Shown piece by piece: positions 1-12,265 of a stretch of DNA of 64,000 bases. The notes below the pieces were generated by a model, which saw nothing but the letters and a program-made list of their open reading frames with translations, had not been told where the DNA came from and did no database searches. The DNA lies in assembly GCA_013398275.1 (NCBI GenBank), contig VZSE01008792.1, positions 62,001 through 126,000 on the forward strand, given 5' to 3'. The DNA is from Promerops cafer (taxonomy: Eukaryota; Chordata; Aves; Passeriformes; Nectariniidae). Numbering within the stretch: the stretch's first letter is position 1; the number at the start of each line of letters is the position of its first letter. Made by a program: the position numbers and the translations under genes.

Positions 1-3000
1 TCGGCACAGCATGACCAGGGGGATGGCGGGGCTCAAGCCCTGAGCTGCAGCTGCCACTCACAAGGCTGGTTGATGCAGGAGGATTTGGGCAGGCGGCACC
101 CTGGGCTTCAGCCCAGCAGGGGTGGGTGGAACTTGCCTGGACTGCACCTGCTGTGATCCCTGTTTGGCCGTGGGTGGGAAGAAGAGGGGCAGCACCATCC
201 CTTGGGTGGCTGACAAATAAATGCCCCCCAGCTCCTCCTGACCTCTGCTCCTGCTGCAGCAGCTGCTGGACCCTCTGCAACATCCCTCAGCTATGAAGAG
301 CTAGCTGTGCGTTGCTCACAGCTGCCGTGCTCAACACCTTGCAGCAGCTGGGAGGGATGTCTCCCTCTTCCCAGCTATGTCTGTGTGTCTGTCTGTCAGT
401 CCCACACCTTTCTTTGGAAGTGCAGCGGTCCCCAGAATTGCAGCTGGCGCTGGAGGGCGGCTCCACGTGTTCCCCTCTGCCGCCAAAGATAACATTATTT
501 GCAAAGGTCTCTGCCAGCCCTGGGGGCGAGAGCTCTGTGTGGATGCACAGAACGAGATTCGTATCACGGCCCTGCCTGCACCAACTCCCCATCCCTCCGC
601 AAAAACAATCATCAGCTGAGGAGCCCGAAATGCTCAGGGACTCTGCCTCCTGCAATATTAAACCTTCCCATTTTCTGCCACTTTAAAGATTCTCTTTCTT
701 ACTGCGAGTGATAAATAGTAACAGCAAAAAAACACCCCACAGACACACAACAGACATCAAAAGCCACGAGAAGATTGGCAAATAGAGAGATCTGAAGGCA
801 GCAAAGAGGAGGCCTGGTTGGGAGTCAGTTCACGTAGCCCCAACTTCTGTTGCTTTCCATTAATTTTACCCGCCATCGCAGGTAGCAGAACAACGGCGAC
901 AGCTAATTACTCTCCCTTTCCCTTTCCTGCCCGCTTGCTTGCAGCAGAAGAAAGCCAGTAAATTCCCAAACCCTCCCCTCCCCATCCCAGACCCGTCCAG
1001 GGAGCCGCAGGGGCGCGTGGGAGGCGGGTGTTGAGGAGGGAAGTGCCGGCTGCCCGCCGGAGCCGTCTGTGCTCCAGCCTGGCACCGGGATGCTCCGCCA
1101 GCAAACGGGCTGGCAGACCTGGCACTGGCTCAAGGGAGGGGGAGAGGAAAGGTTAGTGTGGTCCCCTACCACCCTTGGGACACCAGGGAGCCTCTTTGGG
1201 CTTCCAGCTAAAGCAGATGGGGACACATCCATGCTGCCGAGGAGCCCAGGTCCCCTTGAGCCTTTTCCAAGCAGAGGATGCTGCACTGGCAACACCAAGG
1301 AGTGTTTTGGTGGGCTGAGCTGCTCTTCAGCTCCACAGGGAACTTGTCAGAGCTGGGATAAACCCCGGCCAGATGGGGTTTAAGACCCTACAGAAGCTGT
1401 AGGATGTGTCTGTGCAAAGCTTGCTCTGTATGGAAGGAGGGAAAACATCCAAACCCCTGCTGCCAGAGGGTTAATTCACGCCTGTGCCAGAACCCGCTGC
1501 TCAGGACCACTGTGACACCTCACCAGCCTCTGCCCTCCACTTCCTTTTGGTGACACCGGCCTGTCCTGTGTCCAAAAGCGAGTGACAGCCCAAGTGACAT
1601 AGTGGGCAAAGAAACCTCTCTGGGGAAAATGCTGCTCCTCGTCAGGCAACGGCTGCTGCCAGAGAGGGAGGAGGGCTGGGATTTCAGCTCCAGCGTCCTC
1701 AGCTAAGGAAAGGAGCAGAGGAGCTGTGCCTCCAGCCCTGCCTGCTTCCCAACATCATGAGATGCCAGCAGATTTTAAAGAAGAGGGATTCTCACTTAGA
1801 AAATGCCACTGAGGCCAAAGATTTCATGAAAATCTGTCAGGTCTGAGAAAATGCCATTAACCCTCTGCCTTCAGAAGAGAAGACACTGTGCAGGCTGTAA
1901 CTTTCCACTCTGGCTCTGGGAGTGGATTGCTCCGAGGTCTCTTTTCCAGCCAGGTTTTTCTTGCATTAAAATTGACCTGTGTATGTGATTATATAAATGA
2001 ACATGAAGAAAACTTCTTAAGGAAAAAGCAGCTCAGTTTCATCAAAACTATGTTCTCTATAGGGGCAGAGGGGGCTTTTTGTCTTTTGGGAAATTGTGTT
2101 GAATTTTGTTTCTTTTCCTTTGCCCTCCTAAGTAAGAGAATAGGAGGTCTGGGCTTAAAATCTTGGGTCAGCAGAACCACGGAGGTGGTTTAGTGGCTTC
2201 ATCCTACCAAAGAGCCAGTTCATGGATGCTGCCCGAGGGAACATTTATGGGTGACATATTTGACCTCATGTGCTTTTCCCAGGAAGAAAACCCAGGATGC
2301 AAACCCAATGCAAAACCTATGGCTCCTCAAAAACTCCAGCAAGGTGACAGCTTTGGTGGTAGCAGGGACGGTCCTGCGAAGCTGGCTGTGGATTTATGCC
2401 CACAAAAGGGGATTTAGGTTGTTTAAACATTCTTCCTTTGTGTTCAGAGTTATTAACTGACAAACATACTGGGGGGGATTAAAAATAAATATTGTCTGAA
2501 GATCTGGGATCTCTGTCCAAGCATGAGGGAAGCCATAGGAGATATATCAGAGTGGTCCTTGCCCGAGGAGAAAAAAAATCACACTTCCTATTGTTTTTTT
2601 AAGGCAGAGTAAGTTCATTTTCACTAGTGGTGGGGTCCTGAGTGACCCTGTGGAGAACAAGCCCATGTTCTGCCTTCTCAAAACTCCAGATGTCTCAGTC
2701 CTGGGGCTTTACACATCCCATCCATCTCTGCTGGCAAGTGTCGAGGTGCAGGGGGCTCCTTGCTTGGATGTCCCACTCCAGAGGGCTCCAAGCTTTAGTG
2801 CTGAAACATCTGCCACTTTTACATAGTGAAGAGCTTTGGGATCTTACGGAAGGGAAACAAATCCCCCCTCCATCAATCAGAGCCTTTAAGCAGAAGGAAG
2901 CCCCAGCGAGCACTGCTGAGTCCTGTTTGCTTGTCACAGTGGTAGGGAAAAAGCCTTGTGTGAAGTTTACATGTTAAGGGAACTCAAGAAATGAAAAACC

Positions 3001-3376
3001 CAACGTGACTGAATTTGTCATGCCTTTTTTTTCACGCCCAAAACCCTTTTAATGGGAAAGCATAGCCTGAAAAAACATACAATTAGTTTAAAGAGTAAAA
3101 TCCATCATGAAATGAATCCCAAAGCCATTTTCAGCAAAGTAGAATCATGGAGGCTCAGGGGACAGGAAGGGTGGCAAGACCCGTGGCCTCAGGATGGGTG
3201 AGAAGGAAGGAAGAGGGCAGAGGGTGGCATTTGCAGCCAGAGGAGACAGCAAAAACCTGAGCGACCAGGATGGCAGCAAAGATGGGAGAAAAGAGTTGGG
3301 TCCACCTCTGCTTGGTGGAGAAAAGCAACGCAGCTTGGCTTGGGCGTGGATCCCAAGGGTGGGAAAGGCCAAGAGG

Positions 3377-3660
3377 AATCACAGAATGCCAAAAGGGTTT
3401 GGGCTGGAAGGGACATTAAAGCTCTTCTTGTTCCACCCCGTGCCATGGGCAGGGACACCTTCCTGTACCCCAGGTTGCTCCAAGCCCTGTCCAGCCTGGC
3501 CTGGGACACTTCCAGGGATCCAGGGGCAGCCACAGCTGCTCTGGGCACCCTGTGCCAGGGCCTCCCCACCCTCAGGGGGAATTCCTTCCCAATATCCCAT
3601 CTAGCCCTGCCCTCTGGCAGTGGGAAGCCATTCTCCCTTGCCCAAAGTCCCTGTCCAAGG
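3377..3660 (-). mobile_element. CR1 LINE 3' fragment
   Basis: The sequence opens with AATCACAGAATGCC and then GGGCTGGAAGGGACATTAAAG, followed by the CR1 blocks for the GGGCAGGGACACCTTC box, the TGTGCCAGGGCCT box and the CCTCTGGCAGTGGGAAGCCA box. This is a 5'-truncated CR1 inserted in minus orientation, so in sense with KIRREL3. Confidence 0.9.
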
Positions 3661-3940
3661 AACTGGAAACCCTAGACTGGAGCCTTCCAGGCTGCTCCCG
3701 TGCGTAAGGGATCAGCCCAGCTGGGTTCAGGGATGATGTGGAAGGCTTCTTTGTTGAGAATCAGGCTGATGGAGCAGAAGTTTTGCCAGAGTCTTGCCAC
3801 TGTCTGGTTCCTCGACCAGAGATGGTTGTTTTGTCTTGGACTGTACCAGAATCAATCCTGGGGTAAAAACCACGTGGGTCCTTCACCCAGCCTGCCACAC
3901 ACTTTGTTTTCCTACCAGCTGTAAATATGAAACCAAGGCT

Positions 3941-4100
3941 ATTTGTATCTTTGACATTAATTGACTTCTTGAATTAATAACTCTTCTGGGTAACCAGGAA
4001 CACAATTACTGCTTTGTTATGCTGATATCCAGCTGGAAGGAATCGTTCCTACCAGGAAACTTGATTGTACTAATTAAGCTGTATGAGGCTAACAGGAGGC
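3941..4100. promoter_or_regulatory. AT-rich repeat-free block, possible conserved element
   Basis: AT-rich sequence with several TTAATT/TTAATAA cores and an ACTAATTAAGCTG motif, free of recognisable repeats and unlike the GC-rich flanks. This composition is common in conserved noncoding elements of neural genes. Function is inferred from composition only. Confidence 0.25.
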
Positions 4101-4470
4101 GGGTCATGGTAACCTGTCCCCGGAGGTGCCTCCTCTGTTTTTATCCATGGGTGGCTCTGCAGAGCCAGAACGGATGGTGAGCCTGTGTGTGCACGCTCAG
4201 GCCTTCCAGGCAGGAGGGGTGAGCAGCTGATGGATGAGGTGGGACAGGGATGTACCTGCTCACACTAAGCTCTTTTCTCCCAAAGTGTGCTGACAGCCTG
4301 CCCTGCTTCCCATACCCACATTTTGTCTGTTTAGACAAAAAAAAACTGTGAGAGAAGGGCTGTTTTCTGATGCAGGAGACCTCACACCCAAAGCCAAAGG
4401 CCCATGGCAGCAACTCTGCTCAGTGCAGAGCATCTGCTCTCCTGCTTATCAATCCCTGGATGTGCACTCA

Positions 4471-4785
4471 GAGAATCACAAAATCACAGAATCTCCTGTG
4501 ACTGAGCTGGCAGTCACCCCCAGGGGTCATTTTCAACCCCTGGCCCTGCACAGACCCCCCAGCAATCCCCCCCGGGCATCCCTGGAGCGCTGTCCAAAGG
4601 CTCCTGGAGCTCTGGCAGCCTCGGGGCCGTGCCCATTCCCTGGGGAGCCTGGGCAGTGCCAGCACCCTCTGGGGGAAGAACCTTTCCCTAAAATCCAACC
4701 TAAACCTCCCTGGCACAGCTCCAGGTGTTCCTTCAGATCCTTTCCCTGGTCACCAGAGAGAAGAGAGCACCAGAGAGAAGAGAGG
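4471..4785 (-). mobile_element. CR1 LINE 3' fragment (CCTGAGCTGG-type subfamily)
   Basis: It starts GAGAATCACAAAATCACAG, continues with the CCCTGGCCCTGCACAGAC block, and ends in GTCACCAGAGAGAAGAGAG. The same arrangement recurs at 36470 and 51674, so this is a separate CR1 subfamily from the TGCCATGGGCAGG type. The 17-bp piece CACCAGAGAGAAGAGAG is tandemly duplicated at 4751-4784. Confidence 0.8.
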
Positions 4786-5657
4786 CTCGGGGCTGGCAGG
4801 GACCCCATGCACCACCTGCACCCCAGACCTCTCTCAGCAACAAGCGACACATTTCCTCCTGCTCCAAAACTCCTCAACCACCTGTGCCCTGCTCCGAGCT
4901 CACCGTGGCCAGTGCAGGGGCACTGCAGACTGTGGTTAGCAGAGATGACCCCACCCACTCAGGGAGAATGTCCCACTCAAGGAGACATCCCCTGTGTCCC
5001 CTCACATTTGTGGCACCTGCTCCTCTGCTCTGGCCCCTCCCGAGCTCAGCTCCACCGTGCTGGGCACAGAGAGCCTTATGGTGGTTGCTTAAGGGTTACA
5101 TGGAGATGGCGACAGAGCTGCTTTGTTCAAATCATAAAAGAGCGAGCAAAAAAAGGAGAGGTATTTCCCATAATAGACTTTTCACTCAGCGTGCATTGCT
5201 CGCAATGTCCCCAAACAGATGGCTCTGCCAGCTCAGTGCCAGGCCTCAATCCACTCCGCGCCCATGGATCTCTGGCCCAGAAGCTGCTGCACGCAGCAGA
5301 ACGCGGCAGACGCAGCGAGCGGCACAAGAGCAGCCTCTCAATGTGCAACAGCACCACCAGGGCCAGAGCGGCACCAGGGAGGCACCAGAGCGGGGATCAG
5401 GGCCCTGCCACAGCGGGGGGGCTGGCTCCAGCCATCGCATCCCTCGGCACGGGGGCAGCAGAGCCCGGGGGGATGAGCCACAGGGAGCACCAAGCAGTGA
5501 GAAACACGGCAGGAGGTGGAATGGCCACCAGAAACCACAGCCAGAGGTGCTGAGCTCTTTGGGGTGACCTGGAGGGGAAGTGCTGCAGGGGGAAGGCGAG
5601 ATGCTCTCAGCAGAGGGCTGGACTGAGGTGCCAGGGGTGTCAGGAGTGCCACCTTAC

Positions 5658-5763
5658 CTGTACTGGGTGACAGCAGGGTTGGCCTTGGCGGAGCAGTGGA
5701 ACTTCACAGTGTTGTCCTCCAGCACCGGCTGCGGCTCCACGGACAGGTTCACCAGGGGCGGGT
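5658..5763 (-). CDS. KIRREL3: KIRREL3 exon: start of Ig domain 3
   Basis: This 106-bp exon starts with AC, completing a histidine codon. It then has 34 codons from P-P-L-V-N-L-S-V-E-P-Q-P-V-L to A-N-P-A-V-T-Q-Y, and ends with AG of an arginine codon. The acceptor is GTCTTTGCAG|ACCC and the donor TACAG|GTAAGG. It includes the first cysteine of D3 (V-K-F-H-C-S-A-K-A-N) and an N-L-S sequon conserved in human. It corresponds to about human residues 248-283. The human protein continues R-W-A-K-R-G, so the next exon should begin with the last base of arginine and then tryptophan; I did not find it in 1-5657. A sense-oriented CR1 copy starts only 142 bp upstream of the acceptor. Confidence 0.96.
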
Positions 5764-5905
5764 CTGCAAAGACAGACAGGCCCATGAGCAGCCCCAGACA
5801 CGGCGCAGCACCCCTGCCTGCTGCCTGCCAGCTTCTCAGGCTACAGGGCAAAACTTGGCTGTGAGAACGCCCGGCAAAAGCACCGAGACTCCTCGATGCT
5901 GTGAT

Positions 5906-6147
5906 ATCACAGAATCCCAGAATGGCTTGGATTGGAAAGGACCTTAAAAATCATCCCGTTCCACCCCCTACCATGGGCAGGGACACCTTCCACTAGACCA
6001 AGTTGCTTCAAGTCCTGCCCAACCTGGCTTTGAACACTTCAGCTTCTCTGGGCACCCTGTGCCAGGGCCTCATCACCCTCACAGGGAAGAATTTCTCCCT
6101 GAGATCTCATCTAACCTTGCCCTCTGGCAGTGGGAAGCCATTTTTCA
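5906..6147 (-). mobile_element. CR1 LINE 3' fragment next to D3 exon
   Basis: It begins TATCACAGAATCCCAGAATG and passes through TACCATGGGCAGGGACACC and the CTGTGCCAGGGCCTCATCACC block to CCCTCTGGCAGTGGGAAGCC. Orientation is minus, so its 3' tail faces the KIRREL3 acceptor 142 bp away. Confidence 0.92.
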
Positions 6148-7466
6148 GTTTAAAGCCATATAACGATTGTCAGACAGGCTGATGCCTTCTCTTGAAGGGC
6201 TTCAGCGAGTAAGACAGGAAGAGGAGCCACAGACACCATTTGATGTAACATTTCACTTGGAAAATGTGACTGCTGGCTCTGATTCCCATTTAAGGACATC
6301 AACTCAACTGCTTTGAGACACTCCAATTTAATATCTCGCTGTATAACAATGATCTTTTGTCTATCCTCTAACTTTAAAGTGGCATTTCTGCTCTTTCATC
6401 AGCCTAATCATCTCTGCCAAGGCCTTACTGGTGTCACAGGCAGCTCCAGTCTTCCAGCTGCTCCTCGGTTTCTCTCCTTCTTTTCACATGAGAAGCATCT
6501 AAATGCTTTAGCAGCAAATAAAATTTAGGAAAGAACCGAAGAAAGCAAGCAGGAAATGGGTGAAATGTTCAGATGAGGAAGATCCAGAGTTGTTTTCATT
6601 TTTCATGATGACTGAGGCCTTCAGCTTTAGGTTTTAAGCATGGGACCTTATTTGAGGACAAAAAGCAGAAAGAAATGGCCTTGTGGAGGGTTTTTTTGGT
6701 GCCTGAAGAACCAGCTGTCCCATGGCAGAGGGTGTTGGGGCTCATCGACCCAGCTGAGGGGCTCTCCTGCCCTTGAGGTGGGCATCTGCTGCACATATGC
6801 AAAAACACATCCTAAACCAGGCCATTTTAAGTGTTCAACTTCACCTGCTGCCTCTCTCCTCTTCCAAGTGTTCCAGTAATGTCCTTCCCAGCTGGAAAAC
6901 TGGGACAGGCTGCAGGTGACAGGGCAGGGGGGCAGAGAAGCTGGGTGGTGCCTCCTGGTCCAGGGCACCTCTCCTGGCCTCACGTGTGCTGGGGCAGGCT
7001 GGAGCCCCGGGCTGGGTGCGGGGTCAGCGCCGCAGGGCTGGACGCGGCCCAGGGCTCGAGTTCCTCTGGGGATGCTGGCTCCAGCCAAGCCCGCAGGGTC
7101 CTCGTGCTTGGCAGGGATGGAAGCTTCCCTGCTGGCCTCTCCCTCCACCGCACCCAGGTCAGGCTCCTGCTGGAGTGACCTGGCTCTGGCAGCTGCTCCG
7201 TGCCTTTGCTGGAGGGTGTGGGCTCCAACTGGGCATACTGGTGTGGGAACTGCCTCCGAAGCACCCCCGGGTTATTCCAGCCCTGCGAGGTGCAAGGTGA
7301 GCAGCCTGGGGACAGCAGCGGCGGTGCCCTTGGCTGGGCGGGAGGGGAGAAGGGAAGGCGGGGTCCCGGCAGCGCTCCAGTGCCTCCTTCTCCTCCGCCC
7401 CGTGGTATTTACCCAGCCGGAGCCTGGCTTTGTTGTGAGCAAAGACACCTGCCTTCCTGATGGGAA

Positions 7467-7700
7467 ATTATGACGAGGAAATTATAGGTATTTTCAATTT
7501 ACCCTAATTTCATTTTAAAATGTGCAATTCAAATGACAATAAAGATGGGCGCAGTTGGGAATATAAATGAGCTTCCCTGACATAGCAGCCCAGAGATGTA
7601 TAGCGGGCTCCTAATTCATTCCCAGGCATCCTGACACTTCCCTATTGTTAGACAACAACAGCTAATCACCTTCCTTTGTTAAGTATGAATCACACTTCTC
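7467..7700. promoter_or_regulatory. AT-rich block, possible conserved noncoding element
   Basis: A 230-bp AT-rich, repeat-free stretch with sharp borders against GC-rich DNA. It holds GAAATTATAGG, CCTAATTTCATTTTAAAATG, CCTATTGTTAGACAACAAC (ACAAT/ATTGT SOX-type cores) and CAGCTAATCACC. The motif mix resembles neural enhancers, but conservation cannot be assessed here. Confidence 0.3.
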
Positions 7701-7984
7701 TTTAGTAGCTTCCCCATTGTTTGATGGGTTAGGAGCTGTGCCTACAATTTACAGAGAGGAGCCTCTTTGTATTAAAATGAGCCCGGTTCCCTCCCGCACT
7801 CAAAATAATAATAAAAAAAATAAAATTAAAAAGACAAAAAAAAGCAAAGGAAATGAATTAAAGTCTTTGATCTCGCCTTTCAGAAATGGGATTGGGCTTT
7901 CGAGTATTGCGGGTGCTGCGGATCGCGTGGGCTTGCGTGTGCCAGTGTGTTTCGGGGCATTTTCAAGGGAAAAAAGACACAAAT

Positions 7985-8092
7985 TGTAACTCATCAGGAT
8001 GTAATTCCACTCGGTTACAATTATAATTCCTGCCTGGCTTCTTGTAATGAATTTGAATGATGGAATGAGATAGAGCCAGCCTACAGGCGGCG
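7985..8092. promoter_or_regulatory. Short AT-rich block with paired homeodomain-like cores
   Basis: It contains GGATGTAATTCCACTC, GGTTACAATTATAATTCC and TTGTAATGAATTTGAATGATGG in close succession, just before a GC-rich 12-bp repeat. No repeat family is recognised. Regulatory function is an inference from motif density. Confidence 0.22.
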
Positions 8093-8120
8093 GGAGGGGA
8101 GGGCCCTCAGGTGCCGCGTC

Positions 8121-8153
8121 GCACCGGGACGGGCACCGGGACGGGCACCGGGA
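8121..8153. repeat. 12-bp tandem repeat, about 2.7 copies
   Basis: The unit GCACCGGGACGG repeats almost perfectly, ending GCACCGGGAGC. It is short, GC-rich and CpG-bearing, and lies in an intron. Confidence 0.85.
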
Positions 8154-9582
8154 GCAGCATCACTCCTCACCAGCCCCACAGCCCGGGGGGCACCTTGGCA
8201 AACCCCTCAGCTCCCACTGTTCCCACTCAGCACCTCGGGAATGGCCGCAGGCTGAGCTCCACGGGCTGCAGGCGCTGTGCTGGCACTCGCCCTGCCCGGT
8301 GCAGATCCCTCTCCAGGCTCCTCTCCCCTGTGGACAAGCTCTTGCAAACCTCTTCACTAAGGCTAAGATGCCACTTCAGCCCGGGGCTTTCCACTCCCCA
8401 GGGGGAAGCACAAAAGGGAATCAAACACTGCAAAGCTCCAAGGATAAACGCAGCAGGAGACCCTCCAGCACAGCGATGTGCCCCTCATCACCCTCCACTT
8501 TCCTTCTCTTCCTCCCATCTCCTACAAAAACACACAGATGCAGCCAAATCCCTTCTTGCCATGACAAAAAAAGGTGTAAAAATGAGCAACTGCACATGGG
8601 TGTGCAGAGGATTGGAGCAATGGCTTTGGATAAGCAATAACCCTGCTCCTCCCCATCCCGGCACGCCGGGTGTGCATTTCCATGGAGCCACTGGGCTCCT
8701 GCAGTATAAATAGTTTATGGCATATCAAACTATTAAACATGATTTTAATCCCACTTGTGATGTTCGACGCATAACTCACAGGAGGCTGACTTTGATGTGG
8801 CTGGTGGAACGGAAATCACATTGAACAGATGTTCCAGCTGGAGCCGCTTAGTGTTTCCATTACAGACCCTGCACTGGGGTTTTTTCCAGCTCTTTCCACC
8901 AACCCCCCTTTTTTTTAATATATTTAGAAGGGGAGGGTTTTATGACTCAGCTCTTTCATTGCTATGATGGTCAGGCATGAGATTGATAGGACCCCAACTT
9001 CAATTTTCCATCAGCTGAAAGAGGATAATCTCTCCCACCATGCACACACCTTTCCCAGGGATAACCTCCATCCTCGTGTTTCTCTGCTGCCTGTGAGCAT
9101 TGCTGATGTTCTTTTGAGTTGCAGAAGAAAATGAAGGAAAGCAGTAGGAGTGATTTACCAGGCTGCTGCTTTCTGGGAAGGATTATTTTTGGTTCCCTGG
9201 GATTATTTTGCAAGGCCATGTCTCAAACCACGCAGCTGGGTGATGTTTGCTATGGTGTGAATTCAGCCTCCACTGCTGGAGGTGGAGAGTGCAAGGTCCA
9301 GGGGGATGCTGCAGCTCATGCCAGGCTGGGAAGAGCTCCCCAGCCAACAGCTGCTGCCTGCTTTTCCTTATTCTTGCAGAAAGCACTTCTTTCTCTCCCC
9401 AGGCTGCTGCTTCTCTGCTAGATATTGGAAGAAGACCCACGAGCAGGACTTCCCAGAACAATTCCCTAGGCAAACATGAGCAGCTCAGATATTTTTTGCT
9501 GAGGAGAACCACCTTTAGCTCTTTGCAAAGTGAATGCAGCTTGTTGTTTACAAGGCTGGGAGTGAAACCTCATGAACGAAAG

Positions 9583-9648
9583 CTGGGTTAATAGTTGCAC
9601 TTGATGATAGAGGTCTTTTCCAACCTTAACAATTCTGTGATTCTGTTA
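9583..9648 (+). mobile_element. Very short CR1 3' tail
   Basis: It has the terminal CR1 signature: GCACTTGATGATAGAGGTC, TTTTCCAACCTTAAC and then AATTCTGTGATTCTGTTA. Only the last 65 bp of the element is present, which is ordinary 5' truncation. Confidence 0.8.
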
Positions 9649-10987
9649 CTAGATGCAGCTAGAGCAGGCTTTTGCATCCAGGTCAAAATCCATCCCACCT
9701 CAGCTTGGTTAATCCATCTTAGTATTTTTCTATCCCATCACCCATCCAGCTTTGGAAAATTGATATCCTCATTAGCCCCCATTAAGAACAACATACTTTT
9801 AATAGCTGGGTAGAATATTATTGCTATTATATTCACAGCATGGAGTATTTAATAGCTCAGAGTGGAAATTGGTGTTCTTTATCGGGTTTTTCTCTTTCCC
9901 AAGCAGATTCCATGTGTCTCGGGGATTCAGCTCACGTCTCCAGCCCACACTGTACTGCCCTGCTGTAATGATGTCTCCGCTCCGCGCTGTTTGTGTGAGT
10001 GTGTCTCCAGCTATTGTAGCTGTTTGCTGGCTGTGAAATAACCCAAGCTATTATCTCATTTTATCTGCCCAGTTCTGTCAGGACATGCAGCCAGCGACCC
10101 AAGAGCCTGGTAATCTTCCGGCAGCAAAAGCTGGAAGTCTTAAATGGTGAATTTTCTGCTGCGCTTGAGTTTGTTCAGTTGAGTTTGCCAGTTTTAATTG
10201 GTCTCTGGAAAGCAGCTGGCATGCTAATATTGAACATCCTGCTTTTGCAAGTCGTGGGTAAATACAGCTGCAGGAACTGGGTGTGTGAATGGAGCGTGGC
10301 TGGAAGGGGTCAGGAGGAGCCCAAGAGCAATGGCTACTGCAGAAGAGGAGGGGAGAGGCCTGTGAAATGTGAATTTTGGAAGATGGCAGATTTTGCTCTG
10401 TGGATTTACAGTAAAGGGTGAATGGTACAGCTCTGAACACAGCCCTGTCCCCTGAGGTGGTGGCTGGCACTGGCTTTATGTCATGGGAGGGACACTGTAT
10501 CGATCAGGTGTCTCACAAAGTATCACTGAACTGCCTGTAAGTCTGGAAACACTTTTCACCAGAAATCCTAACGGAACTTATCTCTGCTGCTGGCCATGCC
10601 CAGAGATGTTGCTTGCTCACCCAAAACCCTTTGGGATCCATCCCTGCTTCTAAGACCCCCGAGGGCCTGGATCAGGGCACAGTTGGGCCGCCCAGAGCAT
10701 GGCAGCTGCTGCTGGTTTTGCTCAAATCCACGGACACACGGAAAGCACAAAATCTCTGTACTGTGGGCATTCCCCAGTGCCCCAGGGAGCTCAGGGTCAC
10801 GAAATCTCCCGGCTGTGACTTCACTCTGAGATACACCAGTCAGTCCCAGTAAAGGGAAACCCCAGGCCCAGCATGCTGCTCCTGACTGGAGTCAGAGCGC
10901 TGCGGACAGCCCTGGGGCGGCGATGGAGAGGGCACAGAGGCCGGGCTCTCCCAGCAGCCAGGGTGGCTCAGCTGGCTGTGTACTCAC

Positions 10988-11138
10988 GCTGGATGTCAAT
11001 GGTGACAGAAGTCTCCTTCCCGCTGGGAATGGCTTTGTTGGTGGCACGGCACACGATGCTCTCCCCGTTCTCAATGTCGGACGGGGCGATGAACAGGGTG
11101 CTCATGATGCTCTCCCTCTTGCCGTCACGGAGGAGTGT
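10988..11138 (-). CDS. KIRREL3: KIRREL3 exon: second half of Ig domain 2
   Basis: This 151-bp exon has 50 codons plus one base: T-L-L-R-D-G-K-R-E-S-I-M at the start, the second D2 cysteine in S-I-V-C-R-A-T-N-K, and K-E-T-S-V-T-I-D-I-Q at the end. The acceptor has a strong pyrimidine run (TTTCCCCCCCACAG|ACAC) and the donor is CCAGC|GTGAGT. It begins exactly where the previous exon ends in phase 0 and leaves C, which joins AC of the next exon to make the histidine of the family sequence I-Q-H-P-P. It corresponds to about human residues 199-248. Internal changes such as I-A-P-S-D-I-E-N-G-E for the human I-S-P-G-D-V-E-N-G-Q are ordinary divergence. This exon does not appear as one clean long open frame in a simple scan because no start codon precedes it in frame. 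Confidence 0.95.
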
Positions 11139-12040
11139 CTGTGGGGGGGAAACAGGGATGAGGAGAGGACTTTCCTACTGGAGAGGGGCCCTTGCCCCAT
11201 CCCCAGGCTCAATGAGAGCTTCTCAGCCAAGCAGCTTCCTGCAATAACAATTCCTCTGGCTGGAATCTGCCAAAAGCCTTAGGGGAATAACAAAGACAAA
11301 TTTCAGTGCACTTCCCTGGGAATTGGGCTCTTATCTCCCATCTGCTTCCCTGCAGCCCTGCTGTGCCTAGGCCAGGGAGGAAAGCTCTGGTGAGACACGT
11401 CACCCACTGTCCCAGGAGAGAGGGAGCCAGAGGGAAATGGCTTTGTGATCCTGCTGTCATCTTCTGCCAGGAGAGTGCACAGAGCTGCCTGGGCACTCCC
11501 CATAGCAGTGAGGTGATGCCAGCTGCCAGCAGCACAGACGGACCCTGGCCGTGGATCCTTGGCTGCCATGCTGTGGTCTGGCCCAGCCGTTGGGCCATCA
11601 TCATCACCTCTCAGGTGTTCACCGATGGGGGCCAGCGATCCAAACCCTGGTAGTAACCAGCTCTGCCTGCTCAGCCTTGGCACCGTGCTCCTTCCCTGGA
11701 TTTATCTGACTTCAGCTGTGGGGCCCTGCCGTGCTTCTTTTGGGAGCACAGAAGCCTGGGAGCACTTCCTTGCCATCCCCTAATCCTCCTGCAAGTTCTT
11801 ACAGGAGATCACGTCACCTCGTAACCCTGACTTTGATAAACTGGGCCCTCAGAGCTCTCAAGATGTTGTGTGGTTTTCAGTCTTTTAATCATTCTCCAAC
11901 CTCTGACCTCTCTCTCGTATATCAACAGTGGATTTTGGACCCTGCCAGGCAGTTTTTCCTTCTAAGTCAGTATCCTTCAAGTTTGTTCCTCACAGTGTAA
12001 GACAGGGCTTTATTGGGAGATGAACAGATGTCAGCAAGAT

Positions 12041-12152
12041 GTGTGCATGTGGCACTTGGGGACATGGTTCAGGGGTGGCCTTGGCAGTGCTGGGGGAATG
12101 GCTGGACTTGATTTTGGAGGGCTTTTCTGACATAAACGATTCTTTGATTCCA
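12041..12152 (+). mobile_element. CR1 3' tail
   Basis: It contains GTGGCACTTGGGGACATGG, GGGGGAATGGCTGGACTTG, GGAGGGCTTTTCTGACATAA and the degenerate end ACGATTCTTTGATTCC. This is the GTGGCACTTGGGGACATGG subfamily, also seen at 17515 and 62698. Confidence 0.85.
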
Positions 12153-12265
12153 AGACTAATGCTTTCCCTGGGCTCATCGTGGCACAGCCTTCATGCACAC
12201 AGGTTTGTGCCTCTCAAGCGCATGAGACAAGGAATGATGCTGAGAAATTGTCACCACAGTCAGCC

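Larger units (their letters stand above)
1..5657 (-). other. KIRREL3: KIRREL3 intron, downstream of the D3 exon (partial)
   Basis: GC-rich intronic DNA. It contains two minus-strand CR1 copies (3377-3660 and 4471-4785) and an AT-rich block near 3941-4100. Stretches 1-3376 and 4790-5657 show no recognised repeat family, no exon continuing the KIRREL3 D3 domain, and no RNA gene. Several open frames here, the longest at 4348-5553, run across CR1 sequence and lack any recognisable domain, so I do not call genes from them. Confidence 0.75.
5764..10987 (-). other. KIRREL3: KIRREL3 intron between D2 and D3 exons
   Basis: A complete intron of 5,224 bp from GTGAGT (10987) to GCAG (5764). It carries one minus-strand CR1 (5906-6147), one short plus-strand CR1 tail (9583-9648), a 12-bp tandem repeat at 8121-8153 and AT-rich blocks at 7467-7700 and 7985-8092. 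Elsewhere (6150-7460, 8160-9580, 9650-10980) I see unique intronic DNA with no supported gene. Confidence 0.85.

Noticed and set aside
4348..5553. 401-codon plus-strand open frame, longest in the window
   Set aside because: It runs across a CR1 copy and GC-rich intron, has no recognisable domain, and its composition (rich in P, S, R, H) is that of a chance frame in GC-rich DNA.
1..5657. Next KIRREL3 exon (human D3 continuing W-A-K-R-G)
   Set aside because: I looked for the tryptophan start and the following conserved residues on the minus strand and did not find them; the exon must lie beyond the left edge.
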